Numbered from the stretch's first letter, positions 53,461 through 63,914 are shown. The stretch: 64,000 bases of DNA from Pseudomonas floridensis (GCF_002087235.1 NZ_MUIO01000018.1:1-64000), one strand, 5' to 3'. Numbers and translations are program-made. The notes: generated from the sequence alone by a model not told the origin.

Positions 53461-54527
53461 ACGAGGCGGATACCGACACCACGCTGCAGCGACCGAAGCT
53501 CAACGGTCCCTGGTTACAGGCCAGCCGTCTGGCGTTTCTCGGGCTGTACGGCGTCACGTTGCTGGCGGCGCTCGGCTGGATCACCTCCAACGTGCGGCAG
53601 ATCGATCCGCAGAACCGCGCCGTGGTCATGCGTTTCGGAGCGCTGGAACGTGTCCAGAATGCAGGCCTGCTGACCGCCTGGCCGCAACCGTTCGAACACG
53701 TCGTGCTGCTGCCGTCGGCTGACCGGGTGATCGAGCGGCGTGTGGAAACCCTGTTGCGTTCGCCCGCAGCCTTGAAAGCCGATGAGATCGCCACCTTGTC
53801 AGCGCCTATCAGTGATGCGCTGGCAGGCTCGGGTTTTCTGCTGACCGGTGATGCCGGTGTGGTGCAACTGGACGTGACCGTGTTCTACAAGGTAACCGAC
53901 CCGTATGCTTTCGTGCTGCAAGGCGATCATGTGCAGCCTGCGCTGGACCGGCTGGTCAATCGCAGCGCGGTCGCACTGGCCGCCGCACGGGACCTGGACA
54001 CCATTCTGGTCGCACGTCCTGAACTGATGGGCGCAGACAGCCAGGCGGCGGAGCGTCGCGAACGGCTGCGCGGCGATCTGGTGCGCGGCATCAACCAGCG
54101 TCTGGCCGAGTTGCGTGACACCGGGATGAGCATCGGTATCGAAGTCGCGCGGGTGGACGTGCAGTCGAGCCTGCCGACGTCTGCGGTCAACGCCTTCAAT
54201 GCCGTGCTGACGGCCAGTCAACAGGCTGATCAGGCGGTGGCCAATGCCCGCACCGATGCGGAGAAGCTGACCCAGACCGCCAATCAACAAGCCGACCGAA
54301 CCCTGCAAGTGGCCCACGCTCAGGCGTCCGAGCGGCTGGCCAAGGCGCAGACCGATACCGCGACCGTGGCCAGTCTGGCGCAGTCGGTGCAGAACCGCAG
54401 CGACCCGGACTTGCTGCTGCGTATTTACCGTGAGCGCGTGCCGGCGATTCTGCATCAGGCCGGTTCGGTCACCACGGTTGACCCCAAAGACGATTCCCGC
54501 CTGATCATTCAGGGAGCACAGCGATGA
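53457..54527 (+). CDS. third SPFH/band-7 protein of zinc operon
   Basis: A 356-aa single-span membrane protein: helix near residues 22-42 (ASRLAFLGLYGVTLLAALGW), then an SPFH domain (AVVMRFGALERVQNAGLLTAWPQPFEHV) and a coiled-coil region (ASQQADQAVANARTDAEKLTQTANQQADRTL begins about 265, given here in parts). It lacks the His-rich start of its neighbour. It overlaps both neighbours by 4 bases. Three SPFH proteins in a row suggest a hetero-oligomeric ring or microdomain around the ATPase encoded next. Confidence 0.85.
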   Translation: MNEADTDTTLQRPKLNGPWLQASRLAFLGLYGVTLLAALGWITSNVRQIDPQNRAVVMRFGALERVQNAGLLTAWPQPFEHVVLLPSADRVIERRVETLLRSPAALKADEIATLSAPISDALAGSGFLLTGDAGVVQLDVTVFYKVTDPYAFVLQGDHVQPALDRLVNRSAVALAAARDLDTILVARPELMGADSQAAERRERLRGDLVRGINQRLAELRDTGMSIGIEVARVDVQSSLPTSAVNAFNAVLTASQQADQAVANARTDAEKLTQTANQQADRTLQVAHAQASERLAKAQTDTATVASLAQSVQNRSDPDLLLRIYRERVPAILHQAGSVTTVDPKDDSRLIIQGAQR

Positions 54528-56449
54528 GTGGCGAAGCCGTTCACACCCACGCCCATGGCAAACCCGAAGCGAGCGGCAGCATGCTCAGCGGTGCCGAGCA
54601 ACGAAGCGCAGCGCGACAGTTGACCCTGGCGATGCTGGCGCTGGGCTTGTTGGGGCTCGGCCTGATCTGGCGCTTCATCGCCCCCGAGCAGAACGGTGTC
54701 AGCCAACTGCTGCTGGGTGCCGCCTCGCTGCTGGTCGCGATCCCGGTGGTCAGTGCCGGCTGGCACAGCCTGCGGCACCCGAGCCTGCACGGCATCACCG
54801 ATCAACTGATCGCGCTGGCGATGCTGGGTGCGTGGGCCACGGGCGACCTGATGACCGCTGCCTTGCTGCCGATCATCATGATCTTCGGTCATGTACTGGA
54901 AGAGCGCAGCGTGATCGGTTCACAGGAAGCCATCGAGGCGCTGGGTCGCCTGACACGCAGCCACGCCCGCCTGCTGGCGCCCGATGGCAGCATTCGCGAG
55001 GTGGACAACACCGCGCTGAAGGCGGGTGATCGGGTCGAGGTACGAGCCGGTGACCGGGTTCCGGCGGACGGTCGGGTACTCTCCGGCCAGGCCAGCCTCG
55101 ACACCTCGTCGATTACTGGCGAGTCGGTGCCGCTGGAAGCGACTCTTGGCGTCGAGGTCTTCGGTGGCGCGATCAACCTCGATGGCCTGCTGCGCATCGA
55201 AGTAACGCGCATCGGTGACGAGTCGACGCTGGGTAAGGTCATCGCCCTGATGCAGAGCGCCGAGCGCTCCAAACCGCCGATCACGCGTCTGCTCGAACGT
55301 TATGCAGGCAGTTACATGGTGTTGGTGTTGCTGATAGCGGCGCTGACCTGGTTTATCACCCATGATGCTCAGGCGATGCTGGCAGTGTTGGTGGCGGCTT
55401 GTCCCTGTGCGCTGGTGTTGTCGGCCCCGGCGACGGCGATTGCCGGTATTGCGGTGGCGGCGCGGCACGGGATTCTGATCCGCAGTTCGGCGTTCCTCGA
55501 AGAGCTGGCCGACCTGACTTCGCTGGTGGTGGACAAGACCGGCACACTGACGTTCGGCCGTCTGCGCTTGCAGTCGATACAGGTGCGCGGCACGCAGCAT
55601 GAGCAATTGCTGGAACTGGCCGCCAGCCTCGGTTCGGCCAGCAGTCACCCGGTCAGCCGCGCGCTGGCCGAGCTTGTGGACAAGTCCGCGCTGCTGCCGC
55701 TGACCGATATTCGCGAGCGCCAGGGCCTGGGCGTCGTGGCGTCCACCGGGCGAGGCGATGCGGCGCTGGGCCGACCTGAGTTGTTCGAGCAACTGGGTAT
55801 CGTCGCGCCCGAGGTGCCCGAGCATGACGGACCGCTGGCCGGTCTTTCTCTGAACGGCGAATTTCTGGCCTGGCTGTTGCTGGCCGACACCCTGAAACCC
55901 GAGGCGCAGGCTGCGCTGCTGGAGTTGCGCGAACTCGGTATGGGCAGACAGCTGCTGCTGACAGGTGATCGACAGGGCGTGGCCCATCAACTGGCCCGCG
56001 AAGTCGGCATCACCGACGTGCACGCTCAGGCGCTGCCGGAGGACAAGCTCAACCGCGTGATGAGCGAGATCGCCAGCGGCTTCAGGCCGATGGTGGTTGG
56101 CGACGGCGTCAATGACTCGCTGGCGCTCAAGGCCGGTGTGGTGGGCGTGGCGATGGGGGCGGGCGGTGCCGACATTGCGCTGGCTTCAGCCGATATCGTA
56201 TTGATCGGCAGCGACCTGCGGCGTCTGGGCACCTGCGTTCGTCTCAGTCGCCAGTGCCGTCAGACTCTGCAGGTCAACGTGATCATCGGCCTTGGCTGGA
56301 CGCTGGCCATCGTCGCGCTGGCTGCCTTTGGTCTGCTGGGAGCGGCCGGTGCCATGATCGCCGCAATTCTGCATAACCTCAGCACCTTGCTGGTGTTGGG
56401 AAACGCCGGGCGTCTGCTACGTTTTCAGGAGCCGCTGAGTAAAGTGTGA
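54524..56449 (+). CDS. hmtA: HmtA-like P1B-type ATPase (zinc/copper importer)
   Basis: A 641-aa heavy-metal P-type ATPase. The metal-binding motif Cys293-Pro-Cys295 lies in AACPCALVLSAPATA, the phosphorylated Asp337 in VDKTGTLTFG, SSHPVSRAL gives the P1B HP motif, TGESVPLE the actuator motif and GDGVNDSLALKAG the hinge. There is no N-terminal HMA domain, only a short His-containing stretch (HTHAHGK). HmtA of P. aeruginosa imports zinc and copper rather than exporting them. The operon context (Zur-type promoter, SPFH partners) supports import here. It is the last gene of the operon. The 292 bases after it hold no gene. Confidence 0.9.
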   Translation: MSGEAVHTHAHGKPEASGSMLSGAEQRSAARQLTLAMLALGLLGLGLIWRFIAPEQNGVSQLLLGAASLLVAIPVVSAGWHSLRHPSLHGITDQLIALAMLGAWATGDLMTAALLPIIMIFGHVLEERSVIGSQEAIEALGRLTRSHARLLAPDGSIREVDNTALKAGDRVEVRAGDRVPADGRVLSGQASLDTSSITGESVPLEATLGVEVFGGAINLDGLLRIEVTRIGDESTLGKVIALMQSAERSKPPITRLLERYAGSYMVLVLLIAALTWFITHDAQAMLAVLVAACPCALVLSAPATAIAGIAVAARHGILIRSSAFLEELADLTSLVVDKTGTLTFGRLRLQSIQVRGTQHEQLLELAASLGSASSHPVSRALAELVDKSALLPLTDIRERQGLGVVASTGRGDAALGRPELFEQLGIVAPEVPEHDGPLAGLSLNGEFLAWLLLADTLKPEAQAALLELRELGMGRQLLLTGDRQGVAHQLAREVGITDVHAQALPEDKLNRVMSEIASGFRPMVVGDGVNDSLALKAGVVGVAMGAGGADIALASADIVLIGSDLRRLGTCVRLSRQCRQTLQVNVIIGLGWTLAIVALAAFGLLGAAGAMIAAILHNLSTLLVLGNAGRLLRFQEPLSKV

Positions 56450-56741
56450 GCGGCTTTTCAGGCATTTCACAGCGCGGTTTTGCCTCGAGTGCTCGGGCCA
56501 TTTCAGTCCTTTAAGTATAAAAAATGGCTTGAGCTTTGAAGAACTCTGTTACAGATTAATAGTCATTCACCAGAGCGCGATCCAAATTCAGGCTGTCGTC
56601 TGGCTCGAGTCAGTGGGCACAGGGCTGTTCCCGGAAGTTGATTCAACGCAGTTTCGCCATCGCCAATAGCCTAGCGGCCCCTTTTGGAGGGCTTGTCTTG
56701 GATGCTCTTCTTCGAGTTTCTGGATAAGGGGGTGATTTCAA

Positions 56742-57926
56742 ATGCTCACGCAACTTCCGTCGGCCTTGCAGAACCTTCACTTGCCGTTGCGCCTCAAGCT
56801 CTGGGACGGCCATCAAATGGACCTGGGACCCGAGCCCAGCGTCACGATTGTCGTCAAGGACCCGCGACTGGTGTCCGATTTCACTCACCCCAGCCTCGAC
56901 CTGCTCGGCAGCGCCTTCGTCGAAGGGCGCCTCGAACTCGAAGGTTCCATCAGCGAAGTGGTGCGGGTCTGCGATGAGCTGACCCACGCACTGCTGGAGG
57001 AAGACGAATCCGCAACGCCGGTGCGCACGCAGCACGACAAAGACACTGACGCGGCTTCGATCTCGTATCACTACGACCTGTCCAATGACTTCTACCAGCT
57101 CTGGCTCGACAAGGAGATGGTTTACTCCTGCGCGTACTTCAAGACCGGCAACGAGTCGCTGGAACAGGCGCAGCAGGACAAATTCCACCACCTGTGCCGC
57201 AAGCTGCGTCTCAAGCCCGGCGATTACCTGCTGGATGTCGGCTGCGGATGGGGCGGGCTGGCGCGCTTCGCGGCGCGTGAGTACGGGGCGAGCGTCTTCG
57301 GTATCACCCTCAGTCGCGAGCAACTGGCGCTGGCCCGCGAACGGGTGAAGGCCGAGGGGCTGGAAGGGCAGGTCGATCTGCAATTGCTCGACTACCGCGA
57401 CCTGCCGCAGGATGGGCGCTTCGACAAGGTGGTCAGCGTCGGCATGTTCGAACACGTCGGACACGCCAATCTACCGCTTTATACCCAGCGCTTGTTCGGT
57501 GCGGTGAAAGAGGGCGGTCTGGTGATGAACCATGGCATCACCGCCAGACACACCGACGGACGTCCAGTCGGGCGCGGCGCTGGCGAGTTCATCGATCGCT
57601 ACGTGTTCCCCAATGGCGAACTGCCGCACATGGCCATGATCAGCGCACACATCAGCGAAGCTGGCCTTGAAGTGGTTGACGTCGAAAGCCTGCGGCCGCA
57701 CTACGCCATGACCCTGCAGCACTGGAGTGCCCGCCTGGAATCACGGCTGAACGAAGCCGCCTCCATGGTCCCCGAACACACCCTGCGTATCTGGCGTTTG
57801 TACCTGGCGGGCTGCGCCTACGCGTTCGCGAGGGGCTGGATCAATCTGCATCAGATACTGGCCGTCAAACCCTTCGCCGATGGTGGGACCGGCTTGCCGC
57901 TGACGCGGGAGGATATGTATCGTTGA
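56742..57926 (+). CDS. cfaB: cyclopropane-fatty-acid synthase
   Basis: A 394-aa SAM-dependent enzyme that adds a methylene bridge to unsaturated acyl chains of membrane phospholipids. It resembles P. putida CfaB from the first residues (MLTQLPSALQNLHLPLRLKL). The SAM site is LLDVGCGWGGLARFAA near residues 163-178. Further conserved segments are YDLSNDFYQLWLD, MVYSCAYF, SVGMFEHVGHANL and FIDRYVFPNGELPH. It is monocistronic. CfaB genes in Pseudomonas are RpoS-controlled, but I cannot point to a clear promoter in the 292-base upstream gap. Confidence 0.93.
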   Translation: MLTQLPSALQNLHLPLRLKLWDGHQMDLGPEPSVTIVVKDPRLVSDFTHPSLDLLGSAFVEGRLELEGSISEVVRVCDELTHALLEEDESATPVRTQHDKDTDAASISYHYDLSNDFYQLWLDKEMVYSCAYFKTGNESLEQAQQDKFHHLCRKLRLKPGDYLLDVGCGWGGLARFAAREYGASVFGITLSREQLALARERVKAEGLEGQVDLQLLDYRDLPQDGRFDKVVSVGMFEHVGHANLPLYTQRLFGAVKEGGLVMNHGITARHTDGRPVGRGAGEFIDRYVFPNGELPHMAMISAHISEAGLEVVDVESLRPHYAMTLQHWSARLESRLNEAASMVPEHTLRIWRLYLAGCAYAFARGWINLHQILAVKPFADGGTGLPLTREDMYR

Positions 57927-57965
57927 AGGCCACGCCCATCAAAGCCCATCAAAAGGGTCATGCGC

Positions 57966-59405
57966 TCACAGGATTGGCGAGATCAACCGCGCCACCCGCA
58001 TGCCCAACTGATGCAGGCGACGCGTTTCGCGGCTTTCCTGAATGGAGATTTCCCTGGCCAGGGCGAAGTCGGCGTTAAGCATGGCTTCGACCTGGCTGGA
58101 GAAATCGCTGTCGACGGTCAGCAGCATCAGTTCGAAGTTGAGCCGAAACGAGCGGTTGTCGAGGTTCGCGCTGCCGATGGCGGTAATTTCGTTGTCCACC
58201 AGCACCACCTTCTGGTGCAGAAAGCCCGGCTCATAGCGAAAGACTCTGACACCTGCGCGCACGGCGTCGAAGGCGTACAGGCTAGAGGCGGCGTAGACCA
58301 CGTAATGGTCCGGACGCGACGGCAGCAGCAGGCGGACGTCCACGCCGCGCAGCACGGCCAGACGCAGGGCGGCGGAGACTGCTTCGTCGGGGATGAAGTA
58401 GGGGCTGGTGATCCAGACGCGCTCTTCCGCGGCATGGATGGCCTCAACAAAGAACAGCGAGCAGGTTTCCTGAGCATCGGCCGGGCCGCTGGCCAGCAGC
58501 TGACACAGCACGCCGTCTTCGGGAAAGGTTTCCGGCAGGCTCAACGGCGGTAGTTCACGGGTCGCCCAGAACCAGTCTTCGGCGAACGATTCCTGCAGGC
58601 AAGCGACGACCGGACCGATGACTTCCACGTGCGTATCCCGCCATGGTGCCAGCGGCGGCTTGAGCCCCATGTACTCGTCGCCGACGTTATGCCCGCCCAT
58701 GTAGCCTTTCAGGCCATCGACGACCACGATCTTGCGATGATTGCGGAAGTTGATCTGGAAACGGTTGAGCCAGCCACCGTGCGTGGCGAACGCCTTGATC
58801 TGCACACCGCCAGCGCGCAACGCTTCACTGTAGGCGGCGGGCAGGGCATGGCTGCCGATGCGGTCGTAGAGGACAAAAATCGCCACACCTTCGGCAGCCT
58901 TTTCCAGCAGCAGCGTTTGCAGTTGTCTCCCCAGCACGTCGTCATGAATGATGAAGAACTGCACAAGAATGGTCTGGCGTGCCTCGCGGATTGCATCGAA
59001 CATTGCCTTGAAGCTGGCGTCGCCGTTGATCAGCAACCTGACCTTATTGTTGGCCAGCGCTGGCATGTGCCCCAGCTTGGGCATGGCGCGCAATGATGCA
59101 TAGGCTTTGGAGCGGCGCGCTGCAACCGCTTCCTCGATCCAGGGCCGCCAGTTGAGACTGCCAATCGCCACACGCATTTCCTGGTTGGCTTCGCGACGTG
59201 CCTTGATGTACGCGTCGAACGAACTGCGGCCGAACACCAGATACGGGATCAGCGTGAAATAAGGAATGAACACCAGCGGCATCGCCCAGGCGATAGCGCC
59301 TTGGGAGGTGCGCACGGTGAGCAGTGCATGGATCGCAGCACCCGTTCCCAATAGATGTATGAAGCCCAGAACGTAACCGAAAAAATACGGGTCGTGATAA
59401 TCCAT
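57966..59405 (-). CDS. cls: cardiolipin synthase
   Basis: A 479-aa phospholipase D-family enzyme that joins two phosphatidylglycerols into cardiolipin. Two N-terminal helices ([19 protein letters not shown] and [22 protein letters not shown]) precede two HKD motifs, [18 protein letters not shown] and [23 protein letters not shown] start at the ATG at 59405, with GAGGAG 11 bases upstream; a TTG three codons earlier is too close to it. It is convergent with cfaB, whose stop codon is 39 bases away, so two membrane-lipid genes end face to face. Confidence 0.92.
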   Translation of the reverse strand: MDYHDPYFFGYVLGFIHLLGTGAAIHALLTVRTSQGAIAWAMPLVFIPYFTLIPYLVFGRSSFDAYIKARREANQEMRVAIGSLNWRPWIEEAVAARRSKAYASLRAMPKLGHMPALANNKVRLLINGDASFKAMFDAIREARQTILVQFFIIHDDVLGRQLQTLLLEKAAEGVAIFVLYDRIGSHALPAAYSEALRAGGVQIKAFATHGGWLNRFQINFRNHRKIVVVDGLKGYMGGHNVGDEYMGLKPPLAPWRDTHVEVIGPVVACLQESFAEDWFWATRELPPLSLPETFPEDGVLCQLLASGPADAQETCSLFFVEAIHAAEERVWITSPYFIPDEAVSAALRLAVLRGVDVRLLLPSRPDHYVVYAASSLYAFDAVRAGVRVFRYEPGFLHQKVVLVDNEITAIGSANLDNRSFRLNFELMLLTVDSDFSSQVEAMLNADFALAREISIQESRETRRLHQLGMRVARLISPIL

Positions 59406-59571
59406 GTGGAACAATGCTCCTCGGCTTTACTGCCTAACAGACCACAGCTGAACGGGAATGTCGCTATTTTATTCCCGGTGCAACTGGGCAGCGCTTGCGT
59501 CGTCTAAGCCTCATCTTCCGGCTGGTTGTCCCGGCCACGTGTATCTGTCACTGCCGCTCAGGAATACTCAA

Positions 59572-60093
59572 ATGAATAAACGTATATTGGCCTGGATGTT
59601 TTGCCTGGCGACGCCGTTAGCTCAGGCGCAGATGCTGCAGCCAGGCTTGTGGGAGCTGACTTCCAGCAACATGAAAGTGGATGGCCAGCAATTGCCCGAT
59701 TTGCAACTGATGCTGGGACAGTTGAAAAACCTGCCACCCGAACAGCGAGCAATGATGGAACAGATGATGCAGAGGCAGGGCGTTACGCTGGGTGGCCAGG
59801 GCGTGCGTGTTTGCCTGACGCCTGCTCAAGTTCAATCGGACAATATCCCGCTGACAGACCCCAAGTCCGGCTGCACGCAGAAGATCACTGCGCGCAATGG
59901 CAAGACCTGGAACTTCCAGTTCAGTTGCCCTAAAGCGCAGGGCACGGGACAAGCGCAATTCCTCAGCGACCGCGAGTTCACCACTAAAGTGGTTGGCACG
60001 TTCAATGCCACTGGTCAGCAGCAGAACGGCAGCATGGACACCCGCGCTGTGTGGCTGGGCGCGCAGTGTGGAACGGTCACGCCGCGTACCTGA
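59572..60093 (+). CDS. DUF3617-family secreted protein
   Basis: A 173-aa periplasmic protein. The ATG at 59572 (preceded by AGGAATACTC) gives a signal peptide (KRILAWMFCLATPLAQA). The mature protein begins QMLQPGLWELTSSNMKVDG, the DUF3617 hallmark, continues with a Met/Gln-rich segment (QRAMMEQMMQRQG), and has Cys residues in VRVCLTP, GCTQK, FSCPKA and AQCGT that could form two disulfides. The function of the family is unknown. It ends 18 bases before the parS-like site. Confidence 0.83.
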   Translation: MNKRILAWMFCLATPLAQAQMLQPGLWELTSSNMKVDGQQLPDLQLMLGQLKNLPPEQRAMMEQMMQRQGVTLGGQGVRVCLTPAQVQSDNIPLTDPKSGCTQKITARNGKTWNFQFSCPKAQGTGQAQFLSDREFTTKVVGTFNATGQQQNGSMDTRAVWLGAQCGTVTPRT

Positions 60094-60111
60094 GTCAATT
60101 CATACAGTTAC

Positions 60112-60125
60112 GTTCCACGTGGAAC
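60112..60125. promoter_or_regulatory. parS chromosome-partition site
   Basis: GTTCCACGTGGAAC is an exact 14-bp palindrome identical to the parS core bound by ParB in Pseudomonas. It lies in the intergenic region after the DUF3617 gene. parS sites cluster near oriC, which fits the zigA/amidase region around it, located near the origin in P. aeruginosa. It is not placed as a promoter operator. Confidence 0.85.
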
Positions 60126-60217
60126 ATTCCTGAAAAAACGGTCGATTTATTGTCGGTTACGGGAATGTTCCATAACGTAATCTTCATGATTTACTTCATC
60201 TTTGATGTGTAACTGCA

Positions 60218-60232
60218 TGTTATATTGTTACT
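60218..60232. promoter_or_regulatory. candidate Zur box of amidase gene
   Basis: TGTTATATTGTTACT matches the Zur pattern TGTTATA-n-TATAACA with a perfect left arm and 4 of 7 in the right arm (11 of 14). It is 60 bases upstream of the amidase start. It is weaker than the other Zur sites in the window. Confidence 0.5.
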
Positions 60233-60291
60233 AATATCAGGGATGTTCACTTCATGAGCCGGGATGCTCGTTTTTGCGCTTGAGACATCCC

Positions 60292-61518
60292 ATGCACAGA
60301 CGCCAAATGCTGCTCAATATGCTCCTGGCCGGTGCGGCCCTGACTCTGCCGCTGGGCGCCTACGCCACGCAGATACGTAACGCGCGTCTGTGGCGCACCA
60401 ATGACAAGCTGCGTCTGGTCCTCGATCTGAGCGGCCCGGTGCAATACAAAACTTTCACGCTGACTTCGCCTGACCGTTTGATCATCGACGTCAGCGGCGC
60501 GCGCCTGACCGGCGACTTCAGTCAGCTGGCGCTGGACAGAACCGTCATCACCTCCATTCGCTCTGGCCATTACGGCGCTGGCGATGACACGCGCATCGTG
60601 CTCGACCTGACTGCGCCGGTGCAGTTGAACAGTTTTCTGCTCGGCCCTCAGGGCGATCAAGGCCATCGTCTGGTACTGGACATGAGTTCCACGGCACGCG
60701 CCCCGGTACAGATGGCCGAGCTGCCGCCGCCTGTTCCAGTGCAAATGCCGAGCAAGGCGCGCAGCGGCGGTCGCGACATTATGGTCGTGGTCGACGCCGG
60801 CCATGGCGGCAAGGATCCCGGAGCAGTGGGCTCAAAAGGCGAGCGAGAGAAAGACGTGGTGCTGTCGATCGCGCAACTGCTGGCCAAGCGTCTCAAGCGC
60901 GAGAAGGGCTTTGATGTGCGTCTGGTGCGCAATGATGACTTCTTCGTGCCGCTGCGCAAACGTGTGGAATTCGCCCACAAATCCAATGCCGACATGTTCA
61001 TCTCGGTGCACGCCGATGCTGCACCACGCCTGACAGCGTCCGGCGCGTCGGTGTTCGCGTTGTCCGAAGGCGGCGCCACGTCGGCCACGGCGCGTTTCAT
61101 GGCTCAGCGCGAGAATGGCGCGGACCTGCTGGGTGCCAGCTCGTTGCTCAATCTCAAGGACAAGGATCCGATGCTGGCCGGGGTGATTCTCGACATGTCG
61201 ATGAACGCGACTATCGCCGCCAGCATGCAGTTGGGTCACACCATTCTGGGCAGCCTGGAAGGCATCACCACGCTGCATCAAAAGCGCGTGGAACAGGCCG
61301 GGTTTGCCGTGCTCAAGTCACCGGATGTGCCGTCGATTCTGGTCGAGACAGGGTTCATTTCCAACAGTCGCGACAGCCAGCGTCTGGTCACGGCGCGTCA
61401 TCAGCAGGCGGTCGCCGATGGATTGTTCGACGGCCTGCAGCGTTACTTCCAGCGTAATCCGCCAATGGATTCGCACATGGCCTGGGTGCAGGCGCAGAAG
61501 CGCGAACAGCAGGTATGA
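60292..61518 (+). CDS. N-acetylmuramoyl-L-alanine amidase (AmiC type)
   Basis: A 408-aa zinc amidase that cleaves the stem peptide from peptidoglycan. The N-terminus HRRQMLLNMLLAGAALTLPLGAYA looks like a Tat-type signal. An AMIN domain (TQIRNARLWRTNDKLRLVLDL) spans about residues 25-135. The amidase_3 domain has zinc ligands in VVVDAGHGGKDPGAVG and ISVHADAA, Glu in GEREKDVVL, and catalytic Glu in ILVETGFISN. I start at ATG 60292; a TTG six codons earlier is possible. A second amidase under a Zur-type site, next to zigA, fits the Zn-limitation set seen in P. aeruginosa, where a replacement amidase works when zinc is low. Confidence 0.88.
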   Translation: MHRRQMLLNMLLAGAALTLPLGAYATQIRNARLWRTNDKLRLVLDLSGPVQYKTFTLTSPDRLIIDVSGARLTGDFSQLALDRTVITSIRSGHYGAGDDTRIVLDLTAPVQLNSFLLGPQGDQGHRLVLDMSSTARAPVQMAELPPPVPVQMPSKARSGGRDIMVVVDAGHGGKDPGAVGSKGEREKDVVLSIAQLLAKRLKREKGFDVRLVRNDDFFVPLRKRVEFAHKSNADMFISVHADAAPRLTASGASVFALSEGGATSATARFMAQRENGADLLGASSLLNLKDKDPMLAGVILDMSMNATIAASMQLGHTILGSLEGITTLHQKRVEQAGFAVLKSPDVPSILVETGFISNSRDSQRLVTARHQQAVADGLFDGLQRYFQRNPPMDSHMAWVQAQKREQQV

Positions 61519-61523
61519 CGTGG

Positions 61524-61913
61524 TCACCTGCAGCCGTTCAAGCGGCTGCAGGTGATTTTGCTGCGTGTGCCGTTCGAGCTTGAAACCCGCGTGATGGTGG
61601 TCCACCCCACACGTTGAATGGTGCCGATCCAGGCTTCGCCATCTGATGCCAGCCCCGTGAAGAACGTCAATTGATCGTAGCGGCTGTTGGTCTGCACCCA
61701 GCGACGTTTGTCCAGCACTTCATAGCCTTTGAGCCAGGTCGTCTGCCCGGCCGTGGTGACGCTGTAGTGATTGCCCAGCGCATCGCTGCACGCCAGTACG
61801 GTCGCGCTGCGAGTGCACAACGCCAGATCGGCGGCAGGCTTCGCTCCCGCAGCCATGGCCTGCGCGCCGATCAACGCCATTAACGCAAACAAACCGGTGC
61901 AGACCTGCTTCAT
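61524..61913 (-). CDS. small secreted hypothetical protein (129 aa)
   Basis: A 129-aa protein with signal peptide (KQVCTGLFALMALIGAQAMA). The mature part holds four Cys (LALCTRS, VLACSD, KITCSRLNGC) that could make two disulfides, plus a Trp-rich centre (WLKGYEVLDKRRWVQ). I do not recognise the family. It starts 38 bases from the perfect Zur box on the divergent side and ends five bases from the convergent amidase stop. Shared control with zigA suggests a role in periplasmic zinc handling, but there is no clear metal motif. Confidence 0.7.
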   Translation of the reverse strand: MKQVCTGLFALMALIGAQAMAAGAKPAADLALCTRSATVLACSDALGNHYSVTTAGQTTWLKGYEVLDKRRWVQTNSRYDQLTFFTGLASDGEAWIGTIQRVGWTTITRVSSSNGTRSKITCSRLNGCR

Positions 61914-61950
61914 GACGAACCCTTCATTGAACGGTATGGCTATTTTGCGT

Positions 61951-61965
61951 TGTTATACTATAACA
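61951..61965. promoter_or_regulatory. perfect Zur box between small secreted protein and zigA
   Basis: TGTTATACTATAACA is an exact inverted repeat (7-1-7) and matches the Zur operator pattern at all 14 arm positions. It lies 38 bases from the minus-strand start (61913) and 91 bases from the zigA start (62056), so it may control both. Confidence 0.85.
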
Positions 61966-61982
61966 TCTTGCCGTGATTAGAG

Positions 61983-62034
61983 CGGGCTGCCAGATGGATT
62001 CGTTGCAGCCCGTACGAACAGGGCTGAAGCCCTG
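61983..62034 (+). promoter_or_regulatory. structured leader of zigA with two exchangeable hairpins
   Basis: CGGGCTGC (61983-61990) pairs exactly with GCAGCCCG (62005-62012). CAGGGCT (62019-62025) pairs with AGCCCTG (62028-62034). The arms share GGGCT/AGCCC, so the second arm of hairpin 1 can also pair with the first arm of hairpin 2. The second hairpin ends about seven bases before the ribosome site AGGAG. This could be an attenuator-like switch, or simply stacked hairpins. Confidence 0.4.
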
Positions 62035-62055
62035 CATTCCGGCAGGAGAATCCTG

Positions 62056-63263
<1,208 letters not shown>

Positions 63264-63264
<1 letters not shown>

Positions 63265-63914
63265 TGCATGCTCATTTTCTGAAATACCAGCCGCCGATTC
63301 GGCAGGCACAGGGCGAAACGCCTGACGTGTTGGGCGAAGTGCTGGAAGACGGTGTCAATCTCGCGGTCTGGCGGCGTCAGTTACCGGCCCATATCGAAGA
63401 CTTCGGCGCGTTGCTGCTGTCGATGGGGCAGTCGTTGTCCGAGTCTTTGACGCTGGACGTGAAGGGCGGCGATGTCGAGCCTGATCTACGCACGCTGGCG
63501 TCGGGCTATTCCGATCTGCAGGGCTATCAGGGCTTCATCGCTGACGTGTCCTGGCTGGTCAGCGCTTATGCCTGCCTGCTCGGAGCCGACTGTGTGGGGC
63601 TGCGTTTGAGGGTGCTCGACAAGGCCATGTGTCCGCGTTTCCATGTCGATCACGTGCCGGTGCGCCTGATCACGACGTATGCCGGACGCGGCAGTCAGTG
63701 GCTCAAGGAGGACGTCATCGATCGCAGGCAATTGGGACGCGCCGAAGCCGAACCTGTGGATGCCGGCGTCATTCAGCAGATCGACACTGCTGACGTGGCC
63801 TTGCTCAAGGGCGAGCGCTGGCGCGGCAACGAGGGCGCGGGCCTGGTTCATCGCTCACCGACGCTGGAACGCAACGAGCGCCGGTTGATCCTCACCCTGG
63901 ACTGGCTGGCCTGA
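63264..63914 (+). CDS. DUF1826 protein coupled to zigA
   Basis: A 216-aa cytosolic protein of the DUF1826 family, unknown function. The ATG at 63264 overlaps the zigA stop (TGATG), so translation is coupled. Notable segments are EDGVNLAVWRRQLP, FGALLLSMGQSLSESL, and CPRFHVDHVPVRLITTYAG near residue 130, where Cys, two His and Asp could bind metal. Its constant pairing with the ZigA GTPase suggests it is a client or partner in zinc-starvation physiology. Confidence 0.85.

Noticed and set aside
59399..59413. parS-like sequence at the cls start
   Set aside because: Only one arm (GTTCCAC) is intact; the other has several mismatches, and the bases are explained by the start codon region of cls.
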